Positions 46,953 through 56,365 of a stretch of 64,000 nt of DNA are shown here, piece after piece. The notes beneath the pieces were generated by a model. That model was not told where the DNA came from. It worked only from the letters and a program-made list of their open reading frames with translations, and did not search any database. The position numbers were made by a program, and so were the translations under genes. Every line of letters starts with the position of its first letter. Within the stretch, counting starts at the first letter, position 1. Source of the stretch: Periconia sp. R9002. Its lineage: Eukaryota > Ascomycota > Dothideomycetes > Pleosporales > Periconiaceae. The stretch covers positions 186,001 through 250,000 of the forward strand of contig JAMAHW010000039.1 of assembly GCA_023627715.1 (NCBI GenBank). Direction: 5' to 3'.

Positions 46953-48923
46953 CTAGTCGTCCACTTCACCCACCGACGCCAACATCGAACCCCGCCTTGC
47001 GATCGGCCCAGTCGATGACTTCTTCCCTTCCTTTACCAAATTTTGAAGTCCCTTCTCAAACTCCGCCCTCACGGTGAGAACTTGTTCAATGTGTTTTAAA
47101 TGCAGCTTCTCGCCCGCGAAACGGGCAAGCGTTTGCGCCGTGTTGATCGCATTTGATATCTCTCTTCCATTGAGTTTCGTCCGAATGAAGACGTCGATGG
47201 CTTCTTCCACCTCAGGTTCCAGCTCGTCCCCTGTAGCCGCCTTCAAGCACTTTGTCCAGAGCGTGCGGCGCATCTCAACTTCGGGAGGATTGTAGCCAAG
47301 GGCGAGATGGATACGGCTTTTCATAGCCTCGTCGAAAACCTCTATACGATTCGTGGTGAGGAACACAATACCACCGAAGTATTCTAGATGACGAAGGAAT
47401 ACGGCGACGAGGGCGTTGCGCTCCGAGGCGTCTGCGACATCATCGCGACGCTGCTCGAGGAAGACGTCGGCTTCGTCTAACAAAACGACCGATTTCCAGA
47501 TGGTCGCGTACTGCAGAACTTGGGTGAGTTGGTACTCGAAGTACCAGGCTCTGTTCTCCTTGTTCAATTCCGCCAGGCTTGTGCTAAGCAGCGCGCGGCC
47601 CGTGACCTCAGCGCAACATTCGGCTGTGAGCGTCTTACCCGACCCGGGCGTGCCGTGGAGCAAAATTACCAGCCCCTTTCCTTTCTGTTTCGTCTGGTCG
47701 CGTGGATTATCTGGAAAACTGTGACTGGAAACCAGCGCGTGGAGCAAGGATTTTTGATCCTCCTTCATAACGAGTGTGTCTAGGCGCTGCTTGTCCCACG
47801 CCACGTCGCTAACGCACTCTAAATAAAAGCGACACCATAACTTACTGGCCAGCGAGTAGCCGTAAACAAATGGTGGACAGAGAATTGGATCGACATCCTC
47901 CTCACAGCTTGGAAGAGTAACACGAGTTAAATTGTTATCTTCTTGGAATGTTTTGCGGTCGATAATGATGCGACCGGTCTCTTTATATGCAATCCATACC
48001 GGGTTGAATTCGGCCATTTCAGGATGCCAAAAGTCGAGTGGGGGCTCTTTCATGTGTTCGGCGAAACCGTCGTACTGCTGCACGCATATCTGCGTTAAAC
48101 CCAGAAAGTGAGCACCTTGCTCAGCCGCGTGCTGTTCTAGGCTTGGACCCTCTTCAAAAAACTTGCGCGGGAAGATTGGTAGCTTCTTAATATCGGCAGG
48201 ATTGTGTGATGCAAAGTATCGCTTCTGGTGGATCTTGGTGACAATCGTTGCTTGCCCTATACTGGTCCCGTCGTAGTCGGTGTATGTGCAATGGACCTCG
48301 AAATATTTCCCTTCCTTGGTGTTCTCCTCGTACGCGGTCTTGAGACATTTCAGCAACCATGGATGTCCGTGCTCGAATCGTATCTGGATTTCGCCCGGTC
48401 GGTAAACCGTCCATGCACGAGTGTAATCAACTTGGCCTTTCTTAACCTGCGTTTCAACCTTCTTCCGTTCCGGTCCCATGGTGGTCTCCATAAAGTCAAA
48501 GAGGAGATTCATATGCATACGCGCTACATCGTCCTCAACTGTCTCGCGATAGGTATCTAACTCCGCCCAGTAGTGGTACAGCATTTGGAACGGGCTTTCC
48601 AGCTCGAAGGGCTCCGAGAAGTCTGACGCAACCGTCGGATAAGATTTTATGACTGTCCTAAAAGCTTTGAGAATAAGCTCTGAGTTGATGGTTAGGACTT
48701 CTTTCTCCAGTCGATTTTTCTCGGTGAAAATTTGGTCGACGACGACCGCGTACGCGTTATCAAATCCATGACCGCGCGCCGATTTCAAACTGTCGACGAC
48801 CACATTCTCGGCTTGGCCGTTACGATCGTATCGCTGTTGCCGAATGCGTAACTCGCAAGTTGTCCCAATGTCTTGGTCGGGTGTGGCATGTTCTGCTGTC
48901 TCGTGCTGGTTGTTCTCTGCCAT
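46953..48923 (-). CDS. AAA+ ATPase with fungal N-terminal domain
   Basis: A single exon of 656 residues from the ATG at 48923; an in-frame ATG at 49064 would add 47 residues of poor quality. Residues up to about 400 form a fungal-specific domain (YTRAWTVYRPGEIQIRFEHG, FEVHCTYTDYDG). The AAA core follows: Walker A GTPGSGKT at about 424-431, Walker B VVLLDEAD at about 479-486, sensor-1 FLTTNR, and an arginine-finger region in MKSRIHLAL. A C-terminal lid ends in a polar tail. Proteins of this type are greatly expanded in filamentous ascomycetes. Their clients are unknown; an ATP-driven remodelling role, often suggested near mitochondria (Bcs1-like lid), is inference. It is divergent from the NACHT gene with about 330 bp between the starts. 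Confidence 0.92.
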   Translation of the reverse strand: MAENNQHETAEHATPDQDIGTTCELRIRQQRYDRNGQAENVVVDSLKSARGHGFDNAYAVVVDQIFTEKNRLEKEVLTINSELILKAFRTVIKSYPTVASDFSEPFELESPFQMLYHYWAELDTYRETVEDDVARMHMNLLFDFMETTMGPERKKVETQVKKGQVDYTRAWTVYRPGEIQIRFEHGHPWLLKCLKTAYEENTKEGKYFEVHCTYTDYDGTSIGQATIVTKIHQKRYFASHNPADIKKLPIFPRKFFEEGPSLEQHAAEQGAHFLGLTQICVQQYDGFAEHMKEPPLDFWHPEMAEFNPVWIAYKETGRIIIDRKTFQEDNNLTRVTLPSCEEDVDPILCPPFVYGYSLASKLWCRFYLECVSDVAWDKQRLDTLVMKEDQKSLLHALVSSHSFPDNPRDQTKQKGKGLVILLHGTPGSGKTLTAECCAEVTGRALLSTSLAELNKENRAWYFEYQLTQVLQYATIWKSVVLLDEADVFLEQRRDDVADASERNALVAVFLRHLEYFGGIVFLTTNRIEVFDEAMKSRIHLALGYNPPEVEMRRTLWTKCLKAATGDELEPEVEEAIDVFIRTKLNGREISNAINTAQTLARFAGEKLHLKHIEQVLTVRAEFEKGLQNLVKEGKKSSTGPIARRGSMLASVGEVDD

Positions 48924-49254
48924 TGCGAGTAGTGTGGTGAGGAAATGATGATACGAGCACTGGGCGCTGGAGTGGTGGGATAATAAAGGCCCTCCGATTA
49001 CGCCCTTATTATCACACTTCATTTTTGCGGGTCGTAGCTGTGCCATCCCAGCCCCCAAGATCATTGAATCTGCCGAGACGTGCGTTCGTGCCCCCTGCCA
49101 TCAGCTGGGTCTGGATCGCCCCCCACCTTCTTCTTCCGATCTCACCGGATTTAAGCCTCGTTTGCCTCATTGCCTTCTTCATGTGCTAGGGATGCGGTGA
49201 GAGTATTCGAAGCCAGCAGCATCGAGCGTTGCTGATTCTTACACCATACCGGCC
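48924..49254. promoter_or_regulatory. shared divergent promoter of AAA and NACHT genes
   Basis: Only about 330 bp separates the proposed start codons of the two large NTPase genes, so their promoters must overlap. A pyrimidine-rich run (49118-49185) precedes the NACHT start and could be its core promoter or leader. No specific operator was recognised. Confidence 0.5.
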
Positions 49255-52200
49255 ATGGCGGTCCCTCCTTCCAACATCTTTGCACGGGCCCTTCACGCCT
49301 ACATCGCGGATCTTAAGAGTAATGAGGATGTTCGCAGTCCTTTCTATAACGAGGTTCTCGCGCAGCTTCCCGCGAGCTTGCACCATAGCTCTGCGCAGAA
49401 CCAGTCCAGCAGGGGCGCGGAACGGCTGTCAAACTATGTCAGAGAGCTCGATGCGAAGCAGCGAAAAGGAAGCTACACCAGACGAGTATCGGAGAGGCTG
49501 GAGCCGCTTCTCTCTGGACTCACTCAGTTTATACAACCCTTCGATGTCATGATCCAAGCCGGACCCGCACCTGCAGCGTTGCTGTATGGAGGCGCCCGCA
49601 TTGTTCTCATCCTCGCCGAGAAGGTCCGAAAATGTTTTGAAGACGTACTCTCGATAATGGAGAGCGTCGGCCACAGGCTAAAGTGCTACCATCTTTTTGC
49701 AAAAGCCTCTGAAAACTGGAGTGAGTGTGATGGGAAAAGCGATATGCAGGACTTACTTGTAAACACGTACAAGAACATCCTCTCGTTTTGGCAGAAGTCA
49801 GCGGCTCTTTTCAGCCGAAAAGGATACAAAACCTTACTCACTGGTATCGTCAAACCCTTGGATGCCGATTGGCAGCGGTTCCGGCAAATGTTGGATGAAG
49901 ACGAAAAGCGTGTCAGAACGCTGGGGGATGCAATCGGGAAGTATCAAGACACGCAGCGAGACATCGCAAAGACGAAGAGTCAGCAGATCAAGCTGAGAGC
50001 CCAGATCATTGATTGGATCAAAGCCGGTCAGGATGAAGAGATGCTCGCCGTCCGGCAAGACGTTCGAACTCACCTAGGCATTCGCCACGAGTGCAGTGGT
50101 GAATGGCTTTTCCAACACCCAACTATGGAAAGGTGGTTGGCATCGAACAAATCGATATCTTTGTGGTATAATGCAGCTCCCGGAGCAGGAAAGACAATTC
50201 TATCGTCCACAGTTGTGCGAATGCTTCAAGACAAGGGACTCAAAACAGCCATAGTCTTTTGTGCGTTCAATGATCCCGTCCGCAAGAGAGCAATCAATGC
50301 TCTCCGTTCTATTGCCCTGCAACTTCTCGCACATACGGATTCAATACCAGAACGGGTAAAATGCATTTATGAAGAAGATGTCAAAAACCAATACTCAAAA
50401 CTGGTCGATCCGCAGTCTGCTTTCGATCTCATCGAGTCACTGTTGAAACATCAAAGTCGTATCCACATCGTTATTGACGGGCTTGATGAACTCGACAGCA
50501 AAGACAGGGACAATCTCTTGGGTGTTTTGGGCAAAATTCTTCACGTGAAGACATATGGGATCGTGAAACTCTTCTTCGCCAGCCGTCCCGATGCGGTCAT
50601 TCGTACGTTTATGCGAAAGCATGGCGTTGGAGAAGTTGAGGCCCCATCGGAGAATCTGACCGAGGATATCAGGAAGTATGTTACAACCCGCCTGAACTGT
50701 GATTGTGAGAAGTGTATCAATCACTGGACAGAACAAGCGAACGGCAATTTTCTGTGGGTGCGCCATGTCATGGACATTCTGGACGGCGAGGGAACGACGT
50801 GCGAGGAGGAAATCGAAGAAGAGCTCGCAAAATTTCCCAGAGGTCTTACCGGCGCTTATATGCGAAGTTTGTCCCGACTTTCTAATCGCCCCAAGCGGCA
50901 CCAGCAGCTCGCACGATCGATTTTCACTATGCTTGTAGGCGCTGCGCAGCCGCTTCGATTAAGTGAACTCACTCACGCCATAGCCGCGTTGAATCGCAAC
51001 CCAGACTTCTCCCCAAAACGCCTACCTAAGGAAGAACTCATCGAAGAGCTGTGCTCAAGCCTTGTAGTTTTCGACAGAACCTCAGACGGAGCCGAAAGCG
51101 ATCCGTTGCTGAAGCTTGCCCATAAATCCGTACAGGATTTTTTCATGGAAGATCCAGAGTTTCTGGAGCTACCGGATGAGCAGCTTCGCGAATATTTTGT
51201 CCTGCCCGAGAAAGCAAGTCTTATGCTAGGTACAGCATGCCTTACATACCTCAACTACGAAAGGTACCATGTCTTGCAGGACGTCTCTACCATCATCACT
51301 CGAGACGATCATAGTTTCCTGCGGCACGCTGCTACATTCTGGCATAACTATCTGGGCCGCGCTGAAAAATCAACCGAGTTATACGAGCTCACCGTTAATT
51401 TTGCAAAGAGCAAAGCATTCTGGACATGTGTCGCGGTGCAGTCTCGTGTAGCACCTTTCCTGTTTGGGACCTACTACAGGGGTCACGGTTGTAATACATG
51501 CGTAGGGAAATACATTCTTGAGGCCAGCATGCCCAAGCTCAACATGCGCTGCGAGCATGATATATGTTACGGCGTACCTCTCCCTGAGTGGCTAGAAGAC
51601 GAAAGTTACGGCTCGGACGGAGCGCGCATCTTCGAAGCTTTCCACAAGTTCATCGTGGAATGGCATCTGATTCTGAACTCGTACCCTGAAGCAGTCGCTC
51701 AGTGCGCTATAGACGAGGAGTCAGGGTGTTATTTCTCAAGTGGGGTGCCTTGGGACGACTGTCTAGTCAAAATGTCCCAAATTCAAGTGGGAGAGGCCTC
51801 CTCATCTGGCATAGTAGACGTGCATCTCCAAGATGGTCATCTCAAAGCTGTGGTACTTGTTCGCCCAATTGCTCAGCATCGATATATGTTAGAGTCGATA
51901 AGTTTAGCGGACGAGGTGGGGCCCGCATCGCTCAAACCCTCAATTATATCATCCGATGTTCTCTCTGCATCAATTTCGGAAGATTTGTTCTTCTTCGGTG
52001 ACGTGTCTAGCAAAGGAAAAGGCTACTGGCTCGTTGACACGGTACGATTATCAGCCCAGTACTACTCTAACTTCGATGGAACACCCACGCTCTCTGATTC
52101 CAAAACGTACACTACGGAAAGAACACATGGAAAATGGCACGCCACGAAGAACCCTACTTTTCTTGCTTATCAAGGGTTGCCGTCACCTACTGGGGTGTTG

Positions 52201-53265
52201 GCTTTTCATTGTACCAAAGACCTTCCCCCCAGAGTCAGCAGCACAAGTTCTATCCAATCAAACCCTGACAGCGCGTACGATTCCTTGAATTCACCTGACG
52301 TGGAATTCGAATCGGACTTAGACAGCGATTTTTCGGAAACAAACAAACCCGTATCGCAGCATTGCATGTTCGTTCTAAAAGACAATGCCGCACCAATCTG
52401 GCAATTCTGGCGTTTCGAATCCACCATGGAAACTGTTCCTGGGTTTCATCCAACCGAACATATCATGATTTGGAGTCCATCTCCCCATCAGCTCGCTATC
52501 ATGAATCTCGAGTCTGGCAAGATGCAACCGACCATACTCCCTGAGCCAGTGACCACCGACTTTTCTGAAATCTCAGCGGTGCGCAAGGAGTTCCAGTTTT
52601 CCAACGCAGACAATACGCTGTCTTACCTCTTGTATGCTGCTTCCCCATCTACAGCAGGGTTTAAGCATAAGTTATCGCTTTCAACTCTATGTGGTGCTCT
52701 AAATGACCCTGAAGTCGTTTTAGAGCAAGCATTTGCGCCCATTAAAGTCACCTATGAGTCTGCGGGACCAATACAACAACCGCTAGTACTAACCTACTGG
52801 ACGTCTGACTACCTCTATGTCGCTCTACCGCCTCTATCATGCAATACCAAGGTCGTTCGTATACGGCTTCCAAACTCATCCATAACGGATCAGGGGCCCA
52901 ATGTTCACACGTTGTCCCAGCCAGTCTACTTTCCGTATTCTACGCCCTATCGCAATCCTCAACTAAGGGTGCTTCAGGATAATCTAAACGAGCAGCTCAT
53001 CGTTCTCACCCTTGATGCAGAGTATTCTACTTCCCCGGATAGGAAAGCTTCAAAACCACCGGCCGTATTAAGATGGAGTATTAATCCAAGTGATGGCTGG
53101 CGCCCATGGACGGAGGATCTCGATGCGATGGAAAAAAGAGCTAGAGCTAAGAAAGATAGATACGCTTCTCTCAGAGGTAGCTTCATCGACCGCGACAGGC
53201 GCTTCGATGTGCCTGTCAGGAGCGGACTTGATTGGAGAAGGAAGGCTTTCTTGAGCTGTGCGTGA
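49255..53265 (+). CDS. NACHT-domain NTPase (fungal NLR-like STAND protein)
   Basis: A single exon of 1336 residues with the start GGCCATGGCG. Residues 1-290 form a helical N-terminal domain of the fungal STAND type (ERLEPLLSGLTQFIQPFDVM, GGARIVLILAEKV). The NACHT core follows: Walker A AAPGAGKT at about 307-314, Walker B HIVIDGLDELD at about 404-414, sensor FFASRPD, and winged-helix part ANGNFLWVRHVMDIL. The helical segment up to about 680 resembles the NACHT-associated region. The last 650 residues show no ankyrin, WD or TPR repeats; they contain an acidic, Ser-rich insert and beta-rich patches. Such proteins act as signal-gated switches in fungal non-self recognition and cell death. The sensor here cannot be assigned. 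Confidence 0.92.
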   Translation: MAVPPSNIFARALHAYIADLKSNEDVRSPFYNEVLAQLPASLHHSSAQNQSSRGAERLSNYVRELDAKQRKGSYTRRVSERLEPLLSGLTQFIQPFDVMIQAGPAPAALLYGGARIVLILAEKVRKCFEDVLSIMESVGHRLKCYHLFAKASENWSECDGKSDMQDLLVNTYKNILSFWQKSAALFSRKGYKTLLTGIVKPLDADWQRFRQMLDEDEKRVRTLGDAIGKYQDTQRDIAKTKSQQIKLRAQIIDWIKAGQDEEMLAVRQDVRTHLGIRHECSGEWLFQHPTMERWLASNKSISLWYNAAPGAGKTILSSTVVRMLQDKGLKTAIVFCAFNDPVRKRAINALRSIALQLLAHTDSIPERVKCIYEEDVKNQYSKLVDPQSAFDLIESLLKHQSRIHIVIDGLDELDSKDRDNLLGVLGKILHVKTYGIVKLFFASRPDAVIRTFMRKHGVGEVEAPSENLTEDIRKYVTTRLNCDCEKCINHWTEQANGNFLWVRHVMDILDGEGTTCEEEIEEELAKFPRGLTGAYMRSLSRLSNRPKRHQQLARSIFTMLVGAAQPLRLSELTHAIAALNRNPDFSPKRLPKEELIEELCSSLVVFDRTSDGAESDPLLKLAHKSVQDFFMEDPEFLELPDEQLREYFVLPEKASLMLGTACLTYLNYERYHVLQDVSTIITRDDHSFLRHAATFWHNYLGRAEKSTELYELTVNFAKSKAFWTCVAVQSRVAPFLFGTYYRGHGCNTCVGKYILEASMPKLNMRCEHDICYGVPLPEWLEDESYGSDGARIFEAFHKFIVEWHLILNSYPEAVAQCAIDEESGCYFSSGVPWDDCLVKMSQIQVGEASSSGIVDVHLQDGHLKAVVLVRPIAQHRYMLESISLADEVGPASLKPSIISSDVLSASISEDLFFFGDVSSKGKGYWLVDTVRLSAQYYSNFDGTPTLSDSKTYTTERTHGKWHATKNPTFLAYQGLPSPTGVLAFHCTKDLPPRVSSTSSIQSNPDSAYDSLNSPDVEFESDLDSDFSETNKPVSQHCMFVLKDNAAPIWQFWRFESTMETVPGFHPTEHIMIWSPSPHQLAIMNLESGKMQPTILPEPVTTDFSEISAVRKEFQFSNADNTLSYLLYAASPSTAGFKHKLSLSTLCGALNDPEVVLEQAFAPIKVTYESAGPIQQPLVLTYWTSDYLYVALPPLSCNTKVVRIRLPNSSITDQGPNVHTLSQPVYFPYSTPYRNPQLRVLQDNLNEQLIVLTLDAEYSTSPDRKASKPPAVLRWSINPSDGWRPWTEDLDAMEKRARAKKDRYASLRGSFIDRDRRFDVPVRSGLDWRRKAFLSCA

Positions 53266-54266
53266 AATATCGCTTACGACGAAGGGTGGTGAGCTTGACC
53301 GGCACTTATGCGCGTTGATGCACGTTGATGATCTCTTTTTTTCCCTTTTCCTTTACTTTTCTTCTCTTTGGATGGGATGAAGCAGAGCTTCTCTTTTCTA
53401 TTCCTACAGATGTAATTTTAACGGCTGAAATCCAAAGCAATATATTAGTTTCTCAAATATTACGCTTTATTTTCGAATAATCATGTAGACCCTTGTATCT
53501 TCCTCTGTAGATATCTCTGGCTACTCACAATTTTGATTCTAGAATACGCCCATCTCAAGGGATCAATATCAGCTGAAACTCTTATCGCTATTGCTTCTGG
53601 AACTCTGTAGACCTGAGGACGTGTGCGCAAGCTGAATTGTGGTGCCGCTTATGATTTGTCTATAAGTCGATGTTAATGCAGGCGGGGATGTGTTGGTCAT
53701 GTACAGGCCTGTCATAGATTAGCCCATTGTGGTCATGGAATACGCGTCTCACGGTGGCGAAATAGCCAAATACGAGCGACGTGTGCTCTGGCCATGCGCC
53801 TTCTTTTTCGTAAAGCTTATTGCAGATCATGGAATTACCGGCATACAATCGCCGATCACGATTTATAGCTGTACTTTCTTTTTCTATCGCCTAGATGCTA
53901 CCGCCAGCAAACGACAGTTATCTGTTTTTAGATTCCCCAGCTTTTGTGGGATGCAGGCAACGACTACAGACGTGTAGCCTTCCAATCATCATCTCGGAAG
54001 CAAAAGTACGTCGTATTGCTTTTGCACCATTCTGACCGGTGTTCAGCTTGTCTCGAGCATTGCATGGCATGGATGAAAATCCCGAGACAGACACTCGAGC
54101 GCGCGCAACTGCGTCAAGGGATCCTGGTGTTAGACCAAATCATTTTTGATTTAAGAACGTTCTACATTGAAAGGCGGAGTCGTAAGATACGGAGGCTGCC
54201 TTCTTTGATTTGGCCCATCACTTTTCGCAGTTACGAAGGGCACCTGCTCAAAGACGTGACCACAGG
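53266..54266. other. intergenic region after the NACHT gene
   Basis: About 1 kb. Frames at 53729-53977 and 53944-54270 have no motif. A T/C-rich stretch (53325-53400) follows the NACHT stop and may serve 3'-end formation. Confidence 0.35.
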
Positions 54267-54488
54267 ATGATTCTCTTTCGTCGGGCGCACGACTCGCGAA
54301 GCAAGAATACATATGTAGTCCGCCAGCAACCGAATACATTTCGCGACTTGGGGCGTGATCGGCGAAATACGGCACCGGGGTATAAATGGGCTGTCCTGTT
54401 CGTTGGAGGCTTGTGCATGTTTCTTGCGTTAATGCAACTACTTATTGCTATAGCGGAATTGGATGTCGCAGGAAACGAACCATGTTAG
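54267..54488 (+). CDS. possible small membrane protein or terminal exon
   Basis: A 73-codon frame starting with ATG. A basic N-terminal half (MILFRRAHDSRSKN) is followed by a clear single membrane helix, WAVLFVGGLCMFLALMQLLI, and a short acidic end. The helix near the end resembles the terminal segment of several fungal proteins found beside incompatibility genes. It could be the last exon of a larger decayed gene. No upstream exon with matching phase was found. Confidence 0.25.
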   Translation: MILFRRAHDSRSKNTYVVRQQPNTFRDLGRDRRNTAPGYKWAVLFVGGLCMFLALMQLLIAIAELDVAGNEPC

Positions 54489-54805
54489 AGTGACTAACGT
54501 TGCCATTTTATAAACTATAGGAGTGCACAAATTCTGGATACGATTGTGAAAGACGTCCTACATACAACTAAAAGGGAAGATTTAAGAGATCAAAAATCAT
54601 CTTGCCCCCGAACTGTCGTCCAGCCGCGAGAAAGCATTTGGAAAGCGTTCTCAGACCTCAAAAGATGATGAAAACATAACACATTGCCCGCTCCCCCGAT
54701 AGCCTACAGCCCGGATTTTGTTCACACTGTCCTCTGCTGCCGCCATGTTCGGGTCGCTGATGTACCGTCCTCGTCATAAATCCACTTAAGGCTTCTTCTA
54801 GGAGG
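54489..54805. other. short intergenic region
   Basis: Convergent 3' flanks. Nothing recognised. Confidence 0.3.
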
Positions 54806-55558
54806 TTAGTATTCAATCCTCGGGTATTGAGCGCGGATACGTGAGCTTACTTTATGATCCATGATGAAGCTTATGACCTTGTCACTGTCATCTTCCTCTC
54901 CACCGAGGGCGACTGATGGACCTAACCGCCTGTAAAATGGAAATTCAAACTCCTCTGGAAAAAAGCCCGCATACTCCCAGTCAATAATCGCAGCAATCTT
55001 AAGAGTTCCTGGATCAACGATGACGTTATGCTGAGAGAGGTCGTTATGGCAGAAGGCATATTCAGAACTGGAAGAAGACGACTTTAGATCCCAGTCATCT
55101 CTAAAGGTCTTCTGTAACGCCCTGTAAGGGAGGATAACGTGGCCTGACGGTCCCCCTATCCGGGGTCCACGAAGAGAATGTAAGGATCTGATATGAACCT
55201 CCAACTCTTCAGTAACCACTGCTTTCTGGTCATCGGTGAGATCGCTCATAGAAACGCCATCAACATAGCTTGTAATGATATAGGCAGCCTCGTCGTCTTC
55301 GAAGCAGGCGTGAAGCGTTGGAACAGGAATAGTGGAGTTTTCCTTGACGTATTTCAAGGCTGCTGCTTCGTTAAGAATGCGCTCGATGCCCAACCTCGGA
55401 ACATGAATGGTTCCCTTGAAAGGGCTTACTTGCCATTCACTGGGACGAAGAGAACGTTTGACGAAGGATTTGTCAACATGATAGTATTTCCTCTCCGCAG
55501 TAACGCCGAAGCAGTTCTTCTCTTTTCGAGTATTTGCCATCTTGTTGGTGATAGGCAT
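54806..55558 (-). CDS. APH/choline-kinase-like small-molecule phosphotransferase
   Basis: A single exon of 250 residues (244 if the second Met is used). The N-lobe has ERILNEAAALKYVKEN, giving the conserved Glu of the kinase fold, and the hinge YIITSYVDGVSM. The catalytic loop is FCHNDLSQHNVIV with Asp about 173 and Asn about 178. The metal-binding Asp about 193 lies in IIDWEYAGFFP. This is the aminoglycoside-phosphotransferase-type fold common in fungi. Substrates range from small hydroxylated metabolites to proteins and cannot be told here. The C-terminal lobe is shorter than usual and ends soon after SFIMDHKV, so a truncated end is possible. It lies between the NACHT and Hsp70-like genes. 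Confidence 0.85.
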   Translation of the reverse strand: MPITNKMANTRKEKNCFGVTAERKYYHVDKSFVKRSLRPSEWQVSPFKGTIHVPRLGIERILNEAAALKYVKENSTIPVPTLHACFEDDEAAYIITSYVDGVSMSDLTDDQKAVVTEELEVHIRSLHSLRGPRIGGPSGHVILPYRALQKTFRDDWDLKSSSSSSEYAFCHNDLSQHNVIVDPGTLKIAAIIDWEYAGFFPEEFEFPFYRRLGPSVALGGEEDDSDKVISFIMDHKVSSRIRAQYPRIEY

Positions 55559-56365
55559 GACTGATGATGACGAAATTGAAAGTGAGTGGGAGGTGTCGTT
55601 CCTGAAGAACAGGGTACTTAGGTGCTAGTATGTCCTGTTTCGCCCTCCTGTATGACTTCCTAAATTTAGTTGGTGAGCAGTATGGGTTTTTTTCTATCGA
55701 GTGTGACAAGACGCTCTCGGCGCTAAACACACAGACGGCGGTTATAGTAGCGAATCATCAATTCTAAAGTTCATCTCATGCAGACGAACCGTGCATACGG
55801 GCTAAACTGACCAATCGGTGATGAAGCATGGCGCCAGTGAAATATTTGTAGGTACTATCACCCTATCAAAACGGGTCCTTTCAGAAAAACGTCGGTTTTC
55901 TTACTATCAACAACCTCACTGATATCAATCGCTATGCGAACATACTTAGGAGCTTCACCAGAGGACCCTTTTTCAGTACCAGATAGCTTGATTTAGACGA
56001 GGAAAGCTATGATTCTAAGCTCTAGCGCTAAAGACAGGGTTCCCACTAGCACAAACACCGAACGCGTACATAGCTCTTTCTGAGTTGTTCCAACTCTAAT
56101 CCCTCCCTCAGATACGTGTTAAGAAAGTAAATACTAAGAAACTACAAAGACATCCTGGAGCGGAAGAATAAAATGATTCAAACTCGCTACAAAAAGAACT
56201 GGCTTGAATAAAGACAGCTTTGCATGTGAAAGCGAGGCACATGATTGTTTGAAGGCTTAACACATCAAGCATAAACTAATATTCAAAACCATACTTCGCT
56301 AAGTTCTGGATACAAAAGAAAGAGCATAGCGAGCATTGACATCATCATCATTGGATAGTTATCCG
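55559..56365. other. intergenic region
   Basis: About 800 bp between the kinase start and the Hsp70-like stop, with no motif-bearing frame. It includes the kinase promoter side. Nothing else was recognised. Confidence 0.35.

Noticed and set aside
48924..49064. 47-residue N-terminal extension of the AAA ATPase
   Set aside because: In frame with an ATG, but Cys/His-rich and low quality; the ATG at 48923 gives the usual acidic start and leaves a sensible promoter for the divergent pair.
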